A stretch of DNA of 38,539 nt from Bacillota bacterium (lineage in GTDB: Bacteria; Bacillota; Clostridia; Clostridiales; Clostridiaceae). The notes beneath the pieces were generated by a model. It was not told the DNA's origin and ran no database searches. It saw only the letters and a program-made list of their open reading frames with translations. The position numbers were made by a program, and so were the translations under genes. Location: the NCBI GenBank assembly GCA_030706015.1, contig JAUZPI010000042.1, forward strand, positions 1 to 38,539, written 5' to 3'. Of this stretch, positions 7,541-15,294 are shown piece by piece (the stretch's first letter is position 1; each line of letters begins with the position of its first letter).

Positions 7541-7597
7541 TAATAAAATGCTTAAAAACTGTTCTGTGCAACAGTCTATTTGTTGAGCATTTTATTA
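7541..7597. repeat. Nested inverted repeat (hairpin within a long stem)
   Basis: An outer stem of about 15 bp (7541-7555 with 7583-7597, one G-U) encloses a second 6-bp hairpin (7558-7563 with 7570-7575). It could be a terminator for the small upstream frame, a structured RNA, or the relic of a miniature element. Confidence 0.45.
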
Positions 7598-7652
7598 GTA
7601 TTTGATTTTATTTTTACTCTTCGGGCAATTGAACTATCTTTCTTATGATAGA

Positions 7653-7680
7653 AGTCGTAGAGTAAAATCTACGGCTTTTT
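7653..7680 (+). terminator. Rho-independent terminator
   Basis: A 9-bp stem (7653-7661 with 7668-7676, one G-U) with a 6-nt loop leads into a run of T at 7676-7680. No intact gene directly precedes it, so it probably ended the now-broken gene at 7139. Confidence 0.6.
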
Positions 7681-7750
7681 ATTTTACTAAAATTTATGCT
7701 GTTACATTTATGTTTTATATCAATTAATTTATTTAAAAGGAGATGTTTTT

Positions 7751-8761
7751 ATGAATAGATCATATGTAAACTTAAAAAGTGAAAATAAAATAAATGATTT
7801 TATGCTAGTATTACAAAATAATATAAGAAAGTTTGAAGCCTTAGAAGGTGTAATTGGAATAACTCTTAATGGAGGGATGTCTCGGGGGTACGCAGATCAT
7901 TTGTCTGAAATTGATATAGTTATATATTTGGATGAACAAAATTATAAGTTATGGCAGAATGGAGAATCACCTATACCAATTGGTATTACAATGATTGAAA
8001 AATATCTTTACGACATAAAGATATTAAATTTGGAGGAAGAAAAACAGCAATCCTGGGATAGCGTTGCTTTATGGGATTTGTCCTATGCAAAAGTACTATA
8101 TGACCCAGATGGAGAAATTAAAAAACTAATAGATGATAAGCTTATGAATAAACCAGAACCATTACAAGCAGGAGGAGTACTTTTTAGCTGTTGGTGGTAT
8201 TTTAGATTGGCAGGTGATATATGGATTCATAGAGGAGATGCATTACAGGGACATTATATGCTGAATGGTGCTGTAACTAAGTTAGTAGAAGCGTTATTTA
8301 TAGCAAATGGTGAATATATACCACATGAAAAATGGATTATTCATTTTAGCAGAACTCTTCCTTGGACTCCAATACAATGGGATACAAGACTTCTTGAAGT
8401 AATGAATACGGGTGATTTATCATTAGAAAGCTTAATTAAAAGGCAAAGTGCTATTGAAAAGTTGTGGAAAGAAGTAGACTTGTATATCGCTAAAAAGGAA
8501 TGTCCAGGTTTTAAGCTTAGAGTTATGAAAAAATACTTTTATGATTTACTTAAATTATTATTTCAAAGTGATGTTGTTACGGTGGAAGAATGGAATAAAA
8601 AAGCAAGTTTATCCTTGTTATCAGAGGAACCCTTCTTTAATTTCGCAAGGGTTATAGATGGGAAAATAGTTATTGATAAAGAAAAGGCTTTTTCGATAAA
8701 ACCAGAGGATTTATATTACTGGCATTATGAAATATTAGAAAAAACATTATCAGAAATATAG
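7751..8761 (+). CDS. Nucleotidyltransferase-fold protein with DUF4037-like C-terminus
   Basis: The 336-residue soluble protein has a polymerase-beta-type nucleotidyltransferase motif at residues 41-60 (GGMSRGYADHLSEIDIVIYL). Gly41-Gly42 and Ser44 are followed by the acidic E53-x-D55 metal site, and a further acidic residue may lie in the strand around 88-92. The C-terminal two thirds (LFSCWWYFRLAGDIWIHRGDAL onward) is helical and fits a DUF4037 or antibiotic-nucleotidyltransferase helical domain. Such enzymes add a nucleotide to aminoglycosides, lincosamides or other small molecules or proteins; I cannot choose a substrate. AAAAGGAG at about 7735-7742 supports ATG 7751. The gene seems monocistronic, with a separate promoter following it for the Crp-like gene. 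Confidence 0.75.
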   Translation: MNRSYVNLKSENKINDFMLVLQNNIRKFEALEGVIGITLNGGMSRGYADHLSEIDIVIYLDEQNYKLWQNGESPIPIGITMIEKYLYDIKILNLEEEKQQSWDSVALWDLSYAKVLYDPDGEIKKLIDDKLMNKPEPLQAGGVLFSCWWYFRLAGDIWIHRGDALQGHYMLNGAVTKLVEALFIANGEYIPHEKWIIHFSRTLPWTPIQWDTRLLEVMNTGDLSLESLIKRQSAIEKLWKEVDLYIAKKECPGFKLRVMKKYFYDLLKLLFQSDVVTVEEWNKKASLSLLSEEPFFNFARVIDGKIVIDKEKAFSIKPEDLYYWHYEILEKTLSEI

Positions 8762-8811
8762 TATCACCTCTGAGTTTTATAACCATTGTGACTACTCTCT
8801 ATTCGGCTGTG

Positions 8812-8840
8812 TTGTTTATATTTCTCTGACATGTTAGAAT
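8812..8840 (+). promoter_or_regulatory. Promoter for the Crp/Fnr-family gene
   Basis: TTGTTT (8812-8817), 17 bp, TAGAAT (8835-8840). The predicted start of transcription (~8847) lies downstream of the upstream-most GTG (8841) and so favours the GTG at 8874 as the real start codon. Confidence 0.6.
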
Positions 8841-8873
8841 GTGTTTAAATATAAAAAGAAACGAGGTTTTTGC

Positions 8874-9473
8874 GTGAAGGGAAATATATATGGAGGGTTA
8901 TTGATTAATCTTTTGCAAAGCAGGGACATTTCTCTCAGTGAGGAAGACATTGCTTCATTACGCAATATTTTTAAGTTAAAAATATTAAAAAAGGACACGT
9001 TCTTTTTGCAGGAGGATGAACAATCTACAGAAATAGGACTAATTGCTAAGGGGGTCTTTCGCTCATATTATATTGATAAAAAAGGTAATGATATAACAAA
9101 ATACTTTTATGCAGAAGGTGAAATACTATTTTCTTATGTGGCATATTTATCTCAAAAAGAGTCTATGTATTACATACAAGCGTTGGAAGACAGTAAAGTT
9201 CTTGTAGCTAAGATTTCTGATTTTGAGGAAATAGTTGAAGGAAATTATCAACTGCTTCTATTTTATAAAAAAATGATTGATAGTGTCCTTATTATGAAGG
9301 AAGAACATGCAAGTAGTTTTAAACTATTAAACAGTGTGGAACGCTATAGGCAGTTCTTAGCTGCGTATCCGGGTTTAGAAAAGCGTATTAAACAATGCCA
9401 TCTTGCCTCTTACTTAGGAATAACTCCCGTATCACTTAGCAGAATAAGAAATAAATTCAGTCTTAACAAATGA
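8874..9473 (+). CDS. Crp/Fnr-family transcriptional regulator
   Basis: The ~199-residue protein has an N-terminal cyclic-nucleotide-binding-type beta roll (residues ~20-110; the segment TEIGLIAKGVFRSYYIDKKG is typical). A long dimerisation helix and a C-terminal helix-turn-helix follow (HLASYLGITPVSLSRIRNKF). No cysteine cluster for an Fe-S centre is evident, and the cAMP phosphate-binding R-S pair is not recognisable, so the effector is unknown. Start choice: GTG 8874 has ACGAGG (8861-8866) 7 nt upstream and lies downstream of the predicted promoter. The in-frame GTG at 8841 would lie before the transcription start. It is co-directional with the SDR gene that follows 63 bp later and may control it. 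Confidence 0.75.
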   Translation: MKGNIYGGLLINLLQSRDISLSEEDIASLRNIFKLKILKKDTFFLQEDEQSTEIGLIAKGVFRSYYIDKKGNDITKYFYAEGEILFSYVAYLSQKESMYYIQALEDSKVLVAKISDFEEIVEGNYQLLLFYKKMIDSVLIMKEEHASSFKLLNSVERYRQFLAAYPGLEKRIKQCHLASYLGITPVSLSRIRNKFSLNK

Positions 9474-9536
9474 TAATGCAAGAAACCTCCAAGTGATTTA
9501 TCATGTACACGAGATATAATAAGGAGGTTGATAGCT

Positions 9537-10337
9537 ATGAAAAATGAAACGGTTGTTTTAATTACTGGATGCTCTACAGGGATTGGTCGAGAGCTATGTA
9601 AGATATTAAATAATAAAGGATATCAGGTCGTGGCAACGGCGAGGAAGATAGAAGATTTAAAAGATTTACCAGCAGTCTTGAAGCTGACTTTAGATGTCAC
9701 AAAAAAAGAATCCATTGATGCTGCAATAACTGAAGTGATATCACGAGTTGAAAAAATCGATATCCTGATAAATAATGCAGGTTACTCAATTAGAGGTGCA
9801 CTGGAAGAGATTAATGTAAATAGTGCCCAGAGTATGTTTGATGTGAATGTATTCGGCATAATTAATATGATTCAGGCAGTTGTTCCAGTAATGCGTGAGC
9901 AACAAGCTGGTAAGATTATAAACATCGGGTCTATTTCTGGAAAATTTGTTCAACCCATTAACGGTGCCTATTGTGCATCGAAGTTTGCAGTTGAGGCATT
10001 AAGCGATACGTTGCGTCTAGAATTGCACAGCTTTAATATTCAGGCAACCGTTGTTGAACCAGGACCTGTTAAAACCAATTTTTTTAAGACCTTGGCTGAT
10101 AATTCTAATGATCTTATGTTCAATTCAAATTCTTGTTATTCACATTTTTATGAATGGGATGCTATAAATAGAAAAAGGCAAAAACCCGCTGATCCTATGG
10201 AAGCAGCGAAAACTATTAGCAATATAATTTCGAAAAGGAGGCTTAAACCTCGTTATAAAGTTATCGTTCCATTTGCATACAATTTGATTACACATTTTCC
10301 TGATGCTCTAAAGGAATATATTATGAAAAAGCGCTAG
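9537..10337 (+). CDS. Classical short-chain dehydrogenase/reductase
   Basis: The 266-residue enzyme has the Rossmann NAD(P) motif TGCSTGIG at residues 10-17 and the NNAG motif (ILINNAGYSI) at about 75-84. Its catalytic triad elements are the Ser of NIGSISGK and Y-x-x-x-K (YCASK). PGPVKTNF follows the active site. The ARK after the second strand (VVATARKIEDL) suggests NADP preference. Substrates of such stand-alone SDRs cannot be read from sequence. AAGGAGG at 9521-9527 gives a 9-nt spacing to ATG 9537; the TTG at 9528 abuts the ribosome site and is rejected. The AACCTCC at 9484-9490 is complementary to the ribosome site, so the leader could fold over it. A terminator overlaps the stop codon. 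Confidence 0.85.
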   Translation: MKNETVVLITGCSTGIGRELCKILNNKGYQVVATARKIEDLKDLPAVLKLTLDVTKKESIDAAITEVISRVEKIDILINNAGYSIRGALEEINVNSAQSMFDVNVFGIINMIQAVVPVMREQQAGKIINIGSISGKFVQPINGAYCASKFAVEALSDTLRLELHSFNIQATVVEPGPVKTNFFKTLADNSNDLMFNSNSCYSHFYEWDAINRKRQKPADPMEAAKTISNIISKRRLKPRYKVIVPFAYNLITHFPDALKEYIMKKR

Positions 10338-10354
10338 TTTATACTGGCGTTTTT
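10326..10354 (+). terminator. Rho-independent terminator of the SDR gene
   Basis: A stem of 10326-10337 with 10344-10354 (one bulged G, one G-U) and loop TTTATA ends in a T-run; the TAG stop lies in the left arm. Confidence 0.65.
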
Positions 10355-10430
10355 ATTATTTTATGCATGAGTTATTTAGAATAAATAAAATTTCTTAGAA
10401 TAATTTTGATTTTTTATTTATACAAAGTGG

Positions 10431-10459
10431 TTGACATATTTTCCGTTTTTAACTATAAT
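10431..10459 (+). promoter_or_regulatory. Perfect consensus promoter for the amino acid ABC importer
   Basis: TTGACA (10431-10436), exactly 17 bp, TATAAT (10454-10459). The leader to the first permease gene is only ~80 nt, too short for a T-box or lysine riboswitch, and I saw no such element. A promoter this strong probably needs a repressor; none is encoded adjacent. Confidence 0.85.
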
Positions 10460-10544
10460 TTAAAACATAGTATTCCTATAGAAATTGTATAAAATGAAAA
10501 TTTGATAATAAGAATAGTAATAAATATATTCTTTGGGAGGCTTT

Positions 10545-11207
10545 ATGGATATAAATAATATTTTTGATTTAGTTAGTATTTTTGCAAAAGCTTCGTTGGT
10601 AACAATAGGAGTGGCGCTTTTATCTATATTAATTGCTTTTATTATAGGACTCATATGCAGTATAGTTTTATTTTATAAAGTACCGTTTTTAAAAACCATT
10701 ATCTATTTTTATGTTGAATTTTTCAGAAATACACCTTCATTAATACAGGCTTATTTTATTTTTTATGGATTACCTAAAATATTTATTCAAATAAATAATT
10801 TCGGTTGTTCTATAATAGTGCTTTCTCTCCTAGGCGGGGCATACATGTGTGAGGCTATTTATTCTGGTACAAAGGCAATTCCTAAAAGCCAAAAAGAGCT
10901 GGCATTGGCAATAGGATTATCCAAAATTGATACTATAAAACATCTTATTTTACCTCAGTCAATTTCAATTTCCATTGCATCCATAAATAACAATGCAATA
11001 TTTTTAACAAAAGAAGTTTCTGCCATGAAGATAATCTTGCTGCCGGAAATAGTTTATCAAGCTTTCAGCATTATAAGTTTACGTCCAGATCTCACTATTC
11101 CTGTTTCAGTGATGATGATTGTTTCCTATTTAGTTATTCTGATACCAATGTCTATTGTGTTTTCTTTGGTAGAAAGGAAGGTGCGTTTTGCAGAATTTGG
11201 GCATTAA
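10545..11207 (+). CDS. Polar amino acid ABC transporter permease (HisM/GlnP type), first of two
   Basis: The ~220-residue membrane protein has about five transmembrane helices. The HisMQ-family signature VEFFRNTPSLIQAYFIFYGLP is present, and the EAA loop that contacts the ATPase reads YSGTKAIPKSQKELALAIGLSKIDTIKHLILPQ. It forms the membrane channel together with the permease encoded next. GGGAGG at 10535-10540 supports ATG 10545. It is the first gene of a four-gene operon (permease, permease, ATPase, binding lipoprotein) and overlaps the next gene by 20 bp. Confidence 0.85.
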   Translation: MDINNIFDLVSIFAKASLVTIGVALLSILIAFIIGLICSIVLFYKVPFLKTIIYFYVEFFRNTPSLIQAYFIFYGLPKIFIQINNFGCSIIVLSLLGGAYMCEAIYSGTKAIPKSQKELALAIGLSKIDTIKHLILPQSISISIASINNNAIFLTKEVSAMKIILLPEIVYQAFSIISLRPDLTIPVSVMMIVSYLVILIPMSIVFSLVERKVRFAEFGH

Positions 11208-11868
11208 TTTCATAATAAAATCTTTACCGAGAATAATGGATGGCATTTTAGTGACTATAAAAATATCCATTATTGCTTTGATACTATCTGTTATTTTAGG
11301 ATTTATTATTGGCATTATTATGACCTCTAAAAATAAATTAATTAATATAGTTTTAAGAATATTATTGGAGGCCTTTAGATTAATTCATCCTATAATATGG
11401 CTGTTTGTATTCTTCTTTGGTGTATCTTATCTCTTTGATATACAAACAGATGGCATAGTTGTGTCAATTATAGTTTTCACATTATGGGGTTCCTTTGAGA
11501 TAGGGGATTTAGTAAGAAGTTATATAAAAAGTTTACCCAAAAGTCAATTGGAATCCAGCATGGCTTTAGGGCTTTCAAAAGTTCAAATATATGTATATGT
11601 ACTATTGCCGCAAATAGTATTAAGAATTACACCATCTATAGTAAATTTGGCAACTCGTCTTATAAAAACTACTACACTGGTTTTTTTAATAGGTGTTCCG
11701 GAGGTGCTGAAGGTATCTCAAAATATCATACAAGTGGTGTATTATAACAATCCGAATAGTTATATATCTTTTACTATGTACCTTTTCCTGCTATTTATAT
11801 ATTTTATTATTTGTTACCCTTTATCATTGCTTTCTAGGTATTTAGAGAAAAGAGTTTTAGCGTTGTAA
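11188..11868 (+). CDS. Polar amino acid ABC transporter permease, second of two
   Basis: The 226-residue membrane protein with about five helices is homologous to the preceding permease. Its EAA loop reads VRSYIKSLPKSQLESSMALGLSKVQIYVYVLLPQ. The usual E-x-x-R-x-x-P segment is present as LEAFRLIHPIIWLFVFFFG, slightly divergent. It starts with TTG at 11188, with AAGGAAGG 6-7 nt upstream; the start lies inside the end of the previous gene, which suggests translational coupling. The two permeases form a heterodimer. ATPase and lipoprotein genes follow. Confidence 0.83.
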   Translation: MQNLGINFIIKSLPRIMDGILVTIKISIIALILSVILGFIIGIIMTSKNKLINIVLRILLEAFRLIHPIIWLFVFFFGVSYLFDIQTDGIVVSIIVFTLWGSFEIGDLVRSYIKSLPKSQLESSMALGLSKVQIYVYVLLPQIVLRITPSIVNLATRLIKTTTLVFLIGVPEVLKVSQNIIQVVYYNNPNSYISFTMYLFLLFIYFIICYPLSLLSRYLEKRVLAL

Positions 11869-11899
11869 AAGGAATTTCTATAATTAAGGAGGAGAGGAT

Positions 11900-12646
11900 A
11901 TGCTGCTTAGAGTAAAAAATTTAAAAAAATCCTTTAAAGAAAATGTTGTACTTGATGATATTAGTTATGAGGTAGAAAAGGGTGAAGTAATTGCCATATT
12001 AGGCCGTTCAGGTTGTGGAAAATCAACACTTTTAAGATGTATAAACGGATTGGAGCAAATTGATGGCGGGGAGATATATTTAAATGAAACCCTAATTACA
12101 AAACCTAACGCAAAATATAAACATTGGGCTGAGGTAAGAAAGAAAATAGGAATGGTATTTCAAAGCTATGATCTTTTTCCGCATATGAATGTGTTAAATA
12201 ATATTATTCTGGGACCTACGAAAGTAGAGAAAAGAAGCAAAGAGGATGCTGAACAAGAAGCTTTAAAGCTTTTAGAAAGAGTAGGTTTATTGGATAAAAA
12301 ATCAGTTTATCCTAGAGAACTATCTGGGGGACAGAAGCAAAGAGCAGCTATCTGCAGGGCTCTTTGTATGAATCCTGAAATATTATTGTTTGATGAAGTT
12401 ACTGCTGCATTAGACCCGGAGATGGTAAGAGAAGTTTTAGATGTCATCAAAGGTTTAAGAGAGCAGGGCTATACTATGATTGTGGTTACACATGAAATGG
12501 CTTTTGCAGAAAAAGTAGCCGATAAAATAATATTTATGGAAAAGGGAAAAATTGTAGAAATAAATACACCAGATAAATTCTTTAATTGTCCAAATACTGC
12601 CGAAGCAAGAAGGTTTTTAAACCTCGCTGAGGATTATGTACTGTAA
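11900..12646 (+). CDS. Polar amino acid ABC transporter ATPase (GlnQ type)
   Basis: The 248-residue ATPase has Walker A GRSGCGKST at about 34-42, a Q-loop (MVFQSYDLFPHMNVLNN), signature LSGGQKQR, Walker B ILLFDEVTAALDPE and the H-loop VTHEM. The length and the FPHMNVLNNIILGP segment are typical of GlnQ/HisP proteins energising polar amino acid uptake. The D-loop and catalytic Glu are present; Walker B reads FDEVTAALD where most relatives have FDEPTSALD. AAGGAGGAG at 11885-11893 precedes ATG 11900. It is the third gene of the importer operon. Confidence 0.88.
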   Translation: MLLRVKNLKKSFKENVVLDDISYEVEKGEVIAILGRSGCGKSTLLRCINGLEQIDGGEIYLNETLITKPNAKYKHWAEVRKKIGMVFQSYDLFPHMNVLNNIILGPTKVEKRSKEDAEQEALKLLERVGLLDKKSVYPRELSGGQKQRAAICRALCMNPEILLFDEVTAALDPEMVREVLDVIKGLREQGYTMIVVTHEMAFAEKVADKIIFMEKGKIVEINTPDKFFNCPNTAEARRFLNLAEDYVL

Positions 12647-12689
12647 AAAATTATATTTTAAATAAATTTAAAATCGAGGAGTGATAAAA

Positions 12690-13544
12690 ATGAAAAAAGT
12701 TTTAATTGCAATTTCAGTGGTATTGATAGTGGCACTTACAGGTTGTTCTTCAAATTCAGGTAGCAAGACAAGCTCTACTGCACCTGGATACTTAGAAGCA
12801 ATTAAGAAAGCTGGTACAATAAAAATAGGAATATTATCAGATGATGCACCTTTCTGCTACCAAGACTCAGATGGAAGCTATAAAGGCTATGATGTAGAAC
12901 TTGGTAAAAGAATTGCTAAGGAATTACTTGGTAGTGAGAAAAAAGTCACTTGGGTATCTATGAACCCTGCTGACAGAATACAATACTTACAAACAAATAA
13001 AGTAGATTTAATGCTTGCAGATTTTACAGTTACAGATGAAAGAGCAAAAAGCGTAGATTTCACCTTACCTTATGAAAAAGTTTCTATAGGTGTGGTATCT
13101 AGTGAAAAAGCACCTGTAAAATCTGTGGATGATTTAAAGGGTAAAACCTTAGCTGTTAATACAGGAACTACAGCAGATGCATATTTTACTAAAAACTCAC
13201 CAGATGTAAAATTGGAGAAAATAGATGCTATAACTGATGGTTATCAAGCTTTAATTTCTGGCAGAGCAGTTGCTTTTGCACAGGATAATACATTATTGCT
13301 TTCATGGGCAAAAAAGAATCCGGGTTACGCAGTAGGTATAAAGGAATTAGGCAATAAGGATTATATAGCTGGTGCTGTTAAAAAAGGCAATAAAGAATTA
13401 TTAGACTATGTTAATGGTTTAATTAAAGGTAAATTAAATGATGAGAAGTTCTTCCATAAGGATTTCGATGATACATTAAAATCAAGTTTCCCATCAGACT
13501 TTACTGCTGATCAAATCGTAATCGAAGGCGGAAAAACAGAATAA
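12690..13544 (+). CDS. Amino acid ABC transporter substrate-binding lipoprotein
   Basis: The 284-residue protein starts with a lipoprotein signal peptide (MKKVLIAISVVLIVALTGCS; lipobox LTGC, Cys19), so it is anchored outside the membrane. The rest is a family-3 solute-binding domain: GTIKIGILSDDAPFCY, then GYDVELGKRIAKEL and DLMLADFTVTDERAKSVDFT. The hinge region follows, with LKGKTLAVNTGTTADAYF. DFTVTDERAKSVDFTLPY carries the ligand carboxylate-binding Arg expected for amino acid binders. The ligand is not certain; cysteine/cystine, glutamine or glutamate types share these features. ATG 12690 follows CGAGGAG (12675-12681); the GTG at 12681 is rejected because it overlaps that site. A strong terminator closes the operon. 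Confidence 0.87.
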   Translation: MKKVLIAISVVLIVALTGCSSNSGSKTSSTAPGYLEAIKKAGTIKIGILSDDAPFCYQDSDGSYKGYDVELGKRIAKELLGSEKKVTWVSMNPADRIQYLQTNKVDLMLADFTVTDERAKSVDFTLPYEKVSIGVVSSEKAPVKSVDDLKGKTLAVNTGTTADAYFTKNSPDVKLEKIDAITDGYQALISGRAVAFAQDNTLLLSWAKKNPGYAVGIKELGNKDYIAGAVKKGNKELLDYVNGLIKGKLNDEKFFHKDFDDTLKSSFPSDFTADQIVIEGGKTE

Positions 13545-13627
13545 ATAATCCTAAGTTTGGATGATGCTTTCATTATTATTATGAATATAGCGCTATAGGG
13601 CATTCAAATGTATTATTTAAGATAAGT

Positions 13628-13678
13628 AACAACTGTTGATTATGAAAAATAGCGTTCTATAATCAGCAGTTGTTTTTT
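13628..13678 (+). terminator. Rho-independent terminator of the amino acid importer operon
   Basis: A 16-bp stem (13628-13643 with 13659-13674, one G-U) has a 15-nt loop and is followed by a run of T. Confidence 0.85.
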
Positions 13679-13755
13679 ATAACATTCATTTATACTGGTA
13701 AAAAATGCTGTGTAAATACTGGACTATATGAGATTCTACTAGTTGGAGGTGTATC

Positions 13756-15231
13756 ATGTTTTTAAATTTAAAGAAAAATAAAATAAACTACGTTGATTCG
13801 TTGATATATAATATTTCTCAAGGAGATCTTACACAAACAGCAGATTTAGAACAAACTAAGAATGTTGCTTTGCTCACTAATATCAATAATCTAATAAAAA
13901 AGTTTAGAGGACTTATAGCTCAAATTATGACTATGAATGATAAAACCATAAAGTACACATCAGGGTTGAAAAATGATTCGGAAAATATAAAATCATTTAG
14001 TAAAGAAAATTCAATAACTATAAATAGCATATCAAGGGATATGGATAAAATGACAGAGGCAGCGAAGGAAACGGCAGATTATTCAAATGAGATAATAGAA
14101 ACAGCTCAAAATATCGCAGAAAAATCTGAGACAATTAAAAAAATGCAGTATAAGAATATGGAAACTGTTGCGGCTAGTTATGATAACCTTGAAATATTAA
14201 TCAACAAAATAGAAAAAACAGCGAAGTCTAACATTAATACCAACAAGAAAATTAAAAGCCTGGAAGAGAAGATTCAGCTAATACAAAATATAGCTGATCA
14301 GGTAAGCAAAATTAGTGAAAGTACTAATCTTCTTGCACTTAATGCTTCTATTGAAGCAGCACGGGCGGGGGAATATGGTAAAGGATTTTCTGTGGTAGCA
14401 GATGAAATACGTAAATTAGCAGAAAACTCTACCATACAGTCAAAACAAATTGAAGGAATTGTTAATGGTATAAATCAAGAAATAATAGATTTAACATCAA
14501 ACATAGAATCAGAGATTAGCGAAGTAAAGGATTATATTCAAGTATCAAAAAATACAAAGCAGCATCTTAATGATTTAAAGTCTGAAACTAAAAACTCTTT
14601 TGATGCATTTATAGAAATAGATAAGCATATAGAAAAGCAAGTGGATAAAGTAAATAAGATAGGCGAAGCTATAAAAGATGTACATAGTACATTAAGGGAT
14701 ATATCTGTAGCAACAACAGAAATTGCAGCTACCTCAGAAGAACAATATAAAATAACAGAAAATACATTTGATAAGCTATCTCATTTAACGAATATGAATG
14801 AGGACATAAAAAAATATCTGGATTCCTTTATTAAAAATTATAAAATAGACAAAGAGACTCAAAGATACATAGATAATGGAATAAATACCTTAAAAGAAAT
14901 TGCAAACATACCAGATTTAAAATCAATGGAATATTCAAAAGCTACACCTATCTTAAAAGAGTTGATTGAGAAATATTCATATTTTGAACTGCTAGCGTTG
15001 ATGCAGAAAGACGGATTGAGAAAGGCTATTACTTTGGATTACACTGAAGAAGAGGTTTATGTAAACTTTTCTCACAGACCATATTTCAAAGAGGGTATAT
15101 CAGGTAAAGATTTTATCTCTAAACCATACATATCTGTTGACACAAATAATTACTGCATAGCTATGTCTGTCCCTGTAAAAGATGCTAAGGGAGAAATAAT
15201 TGGTATTATTATGGCTGATTTAAAATTATAA
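13756..15231 (+). CDS. Soluble methyl-accepting chemotaxis protein with C-terminal Cache-like sensor domain
   Basis: The 491-residue protein shows no transmembrane segment or signal peptide. Residues ~50-345 form a long coiled coil with the conserved MCP tip at about 188-225 (ESTNLLALNASIEAARAGEYGKGFSVVADEIRKLAENS-like). This tip binds CheA and CheW. After a helical linker, residues ~370-491 form a compact alpha/beta domain. It contains YFKEGISGKDFISKPYISVD and ends MSVPVKDAKGEIIGIIMADLK, which resembles the last strands of a Cache/PDC sensor domain. The order (signalling first, sensor last) is the reverse of classical receptors. GTTGGAGGTG precedes ATG 13756. It follows an amino acid importer, so it could sense the imported substrate in the cytoplasm; this is inference. 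Confidence 0.8.
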   Translation: MFLNLKKNKINYVDSLIYNISQGDLTQTADLEQTKNVALLTNINNLIKKFRGLIAQIMTMNDKTIKYTSGLKNDSENIKSFSKENSITINSISRDMDKMTEAAKETADYSNEIIETAQNIAEKSETIKKMQYKNMETVAASYDNLEILINKIEKTAKSNINTNKKIKSLEEKIQLIQNIADQVSKISESTNLLALNASIEAARAGEYGKGFSVVADEIRKLAENSTIQSKQIEGIVNGINQEIIDLTSNIESEISEVKDYIQVSKNTKQHLNDLKSETKNSFDAFIEIDKHIEKQVDKVNKIGEAIKDVHSTLRDISVATTEIAATSEEQYKITENTFDKLSHLTNMNEDIKKYLDSFIKNYKIDKETQRYIDNGINTLKEIANIPDLKSMEYSKATPILKELIEKYSYFELLALMQKDGLRKAITLDYTEEEVYVNFSHRPYFKEGISGKDFISKPYISVDTNNYCIAMSVPVKDAKGEIIGIIMADLKL

Positions 15232-15249
15232 TAAGAGTATATTTTATAT

Positions 15250-15278
15250 TCCCTCGGATTAAAGTTCCGAGGGATTTT
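15250..15278 (+). terminator. Rho-independent terminator of the chemoreceptor gene
   Basis: A 9-bp GC-rich stem TCCCTCGGA / TCCGAGGGA (15250-15258 with 15266-15274) is followed by TTTT. It separates the gene from the convergent ankyrin gene. Confidence 0.8.
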
Positions 15279-15294
15279 GGTTAGGAGGTTATTT

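Larger units (their letters stand above)
7421..7750. other. Intergenic stretch with two hairpins
   Basis: Between the start-less small gene and the nucleotidyltransferase there is no convincing coding sequence. The stretch holds a nested inverted repeat at 7541-7597 and a terminator-like hairpin at 7653-7680. Confidence 0.5.

Noticed and set aside
10466..10544. T-box or amino acid riboswitch before the ABC importer
   Set aside because: Leader is too short and no specifier loop, T-box sequence or other conserved core is visible.
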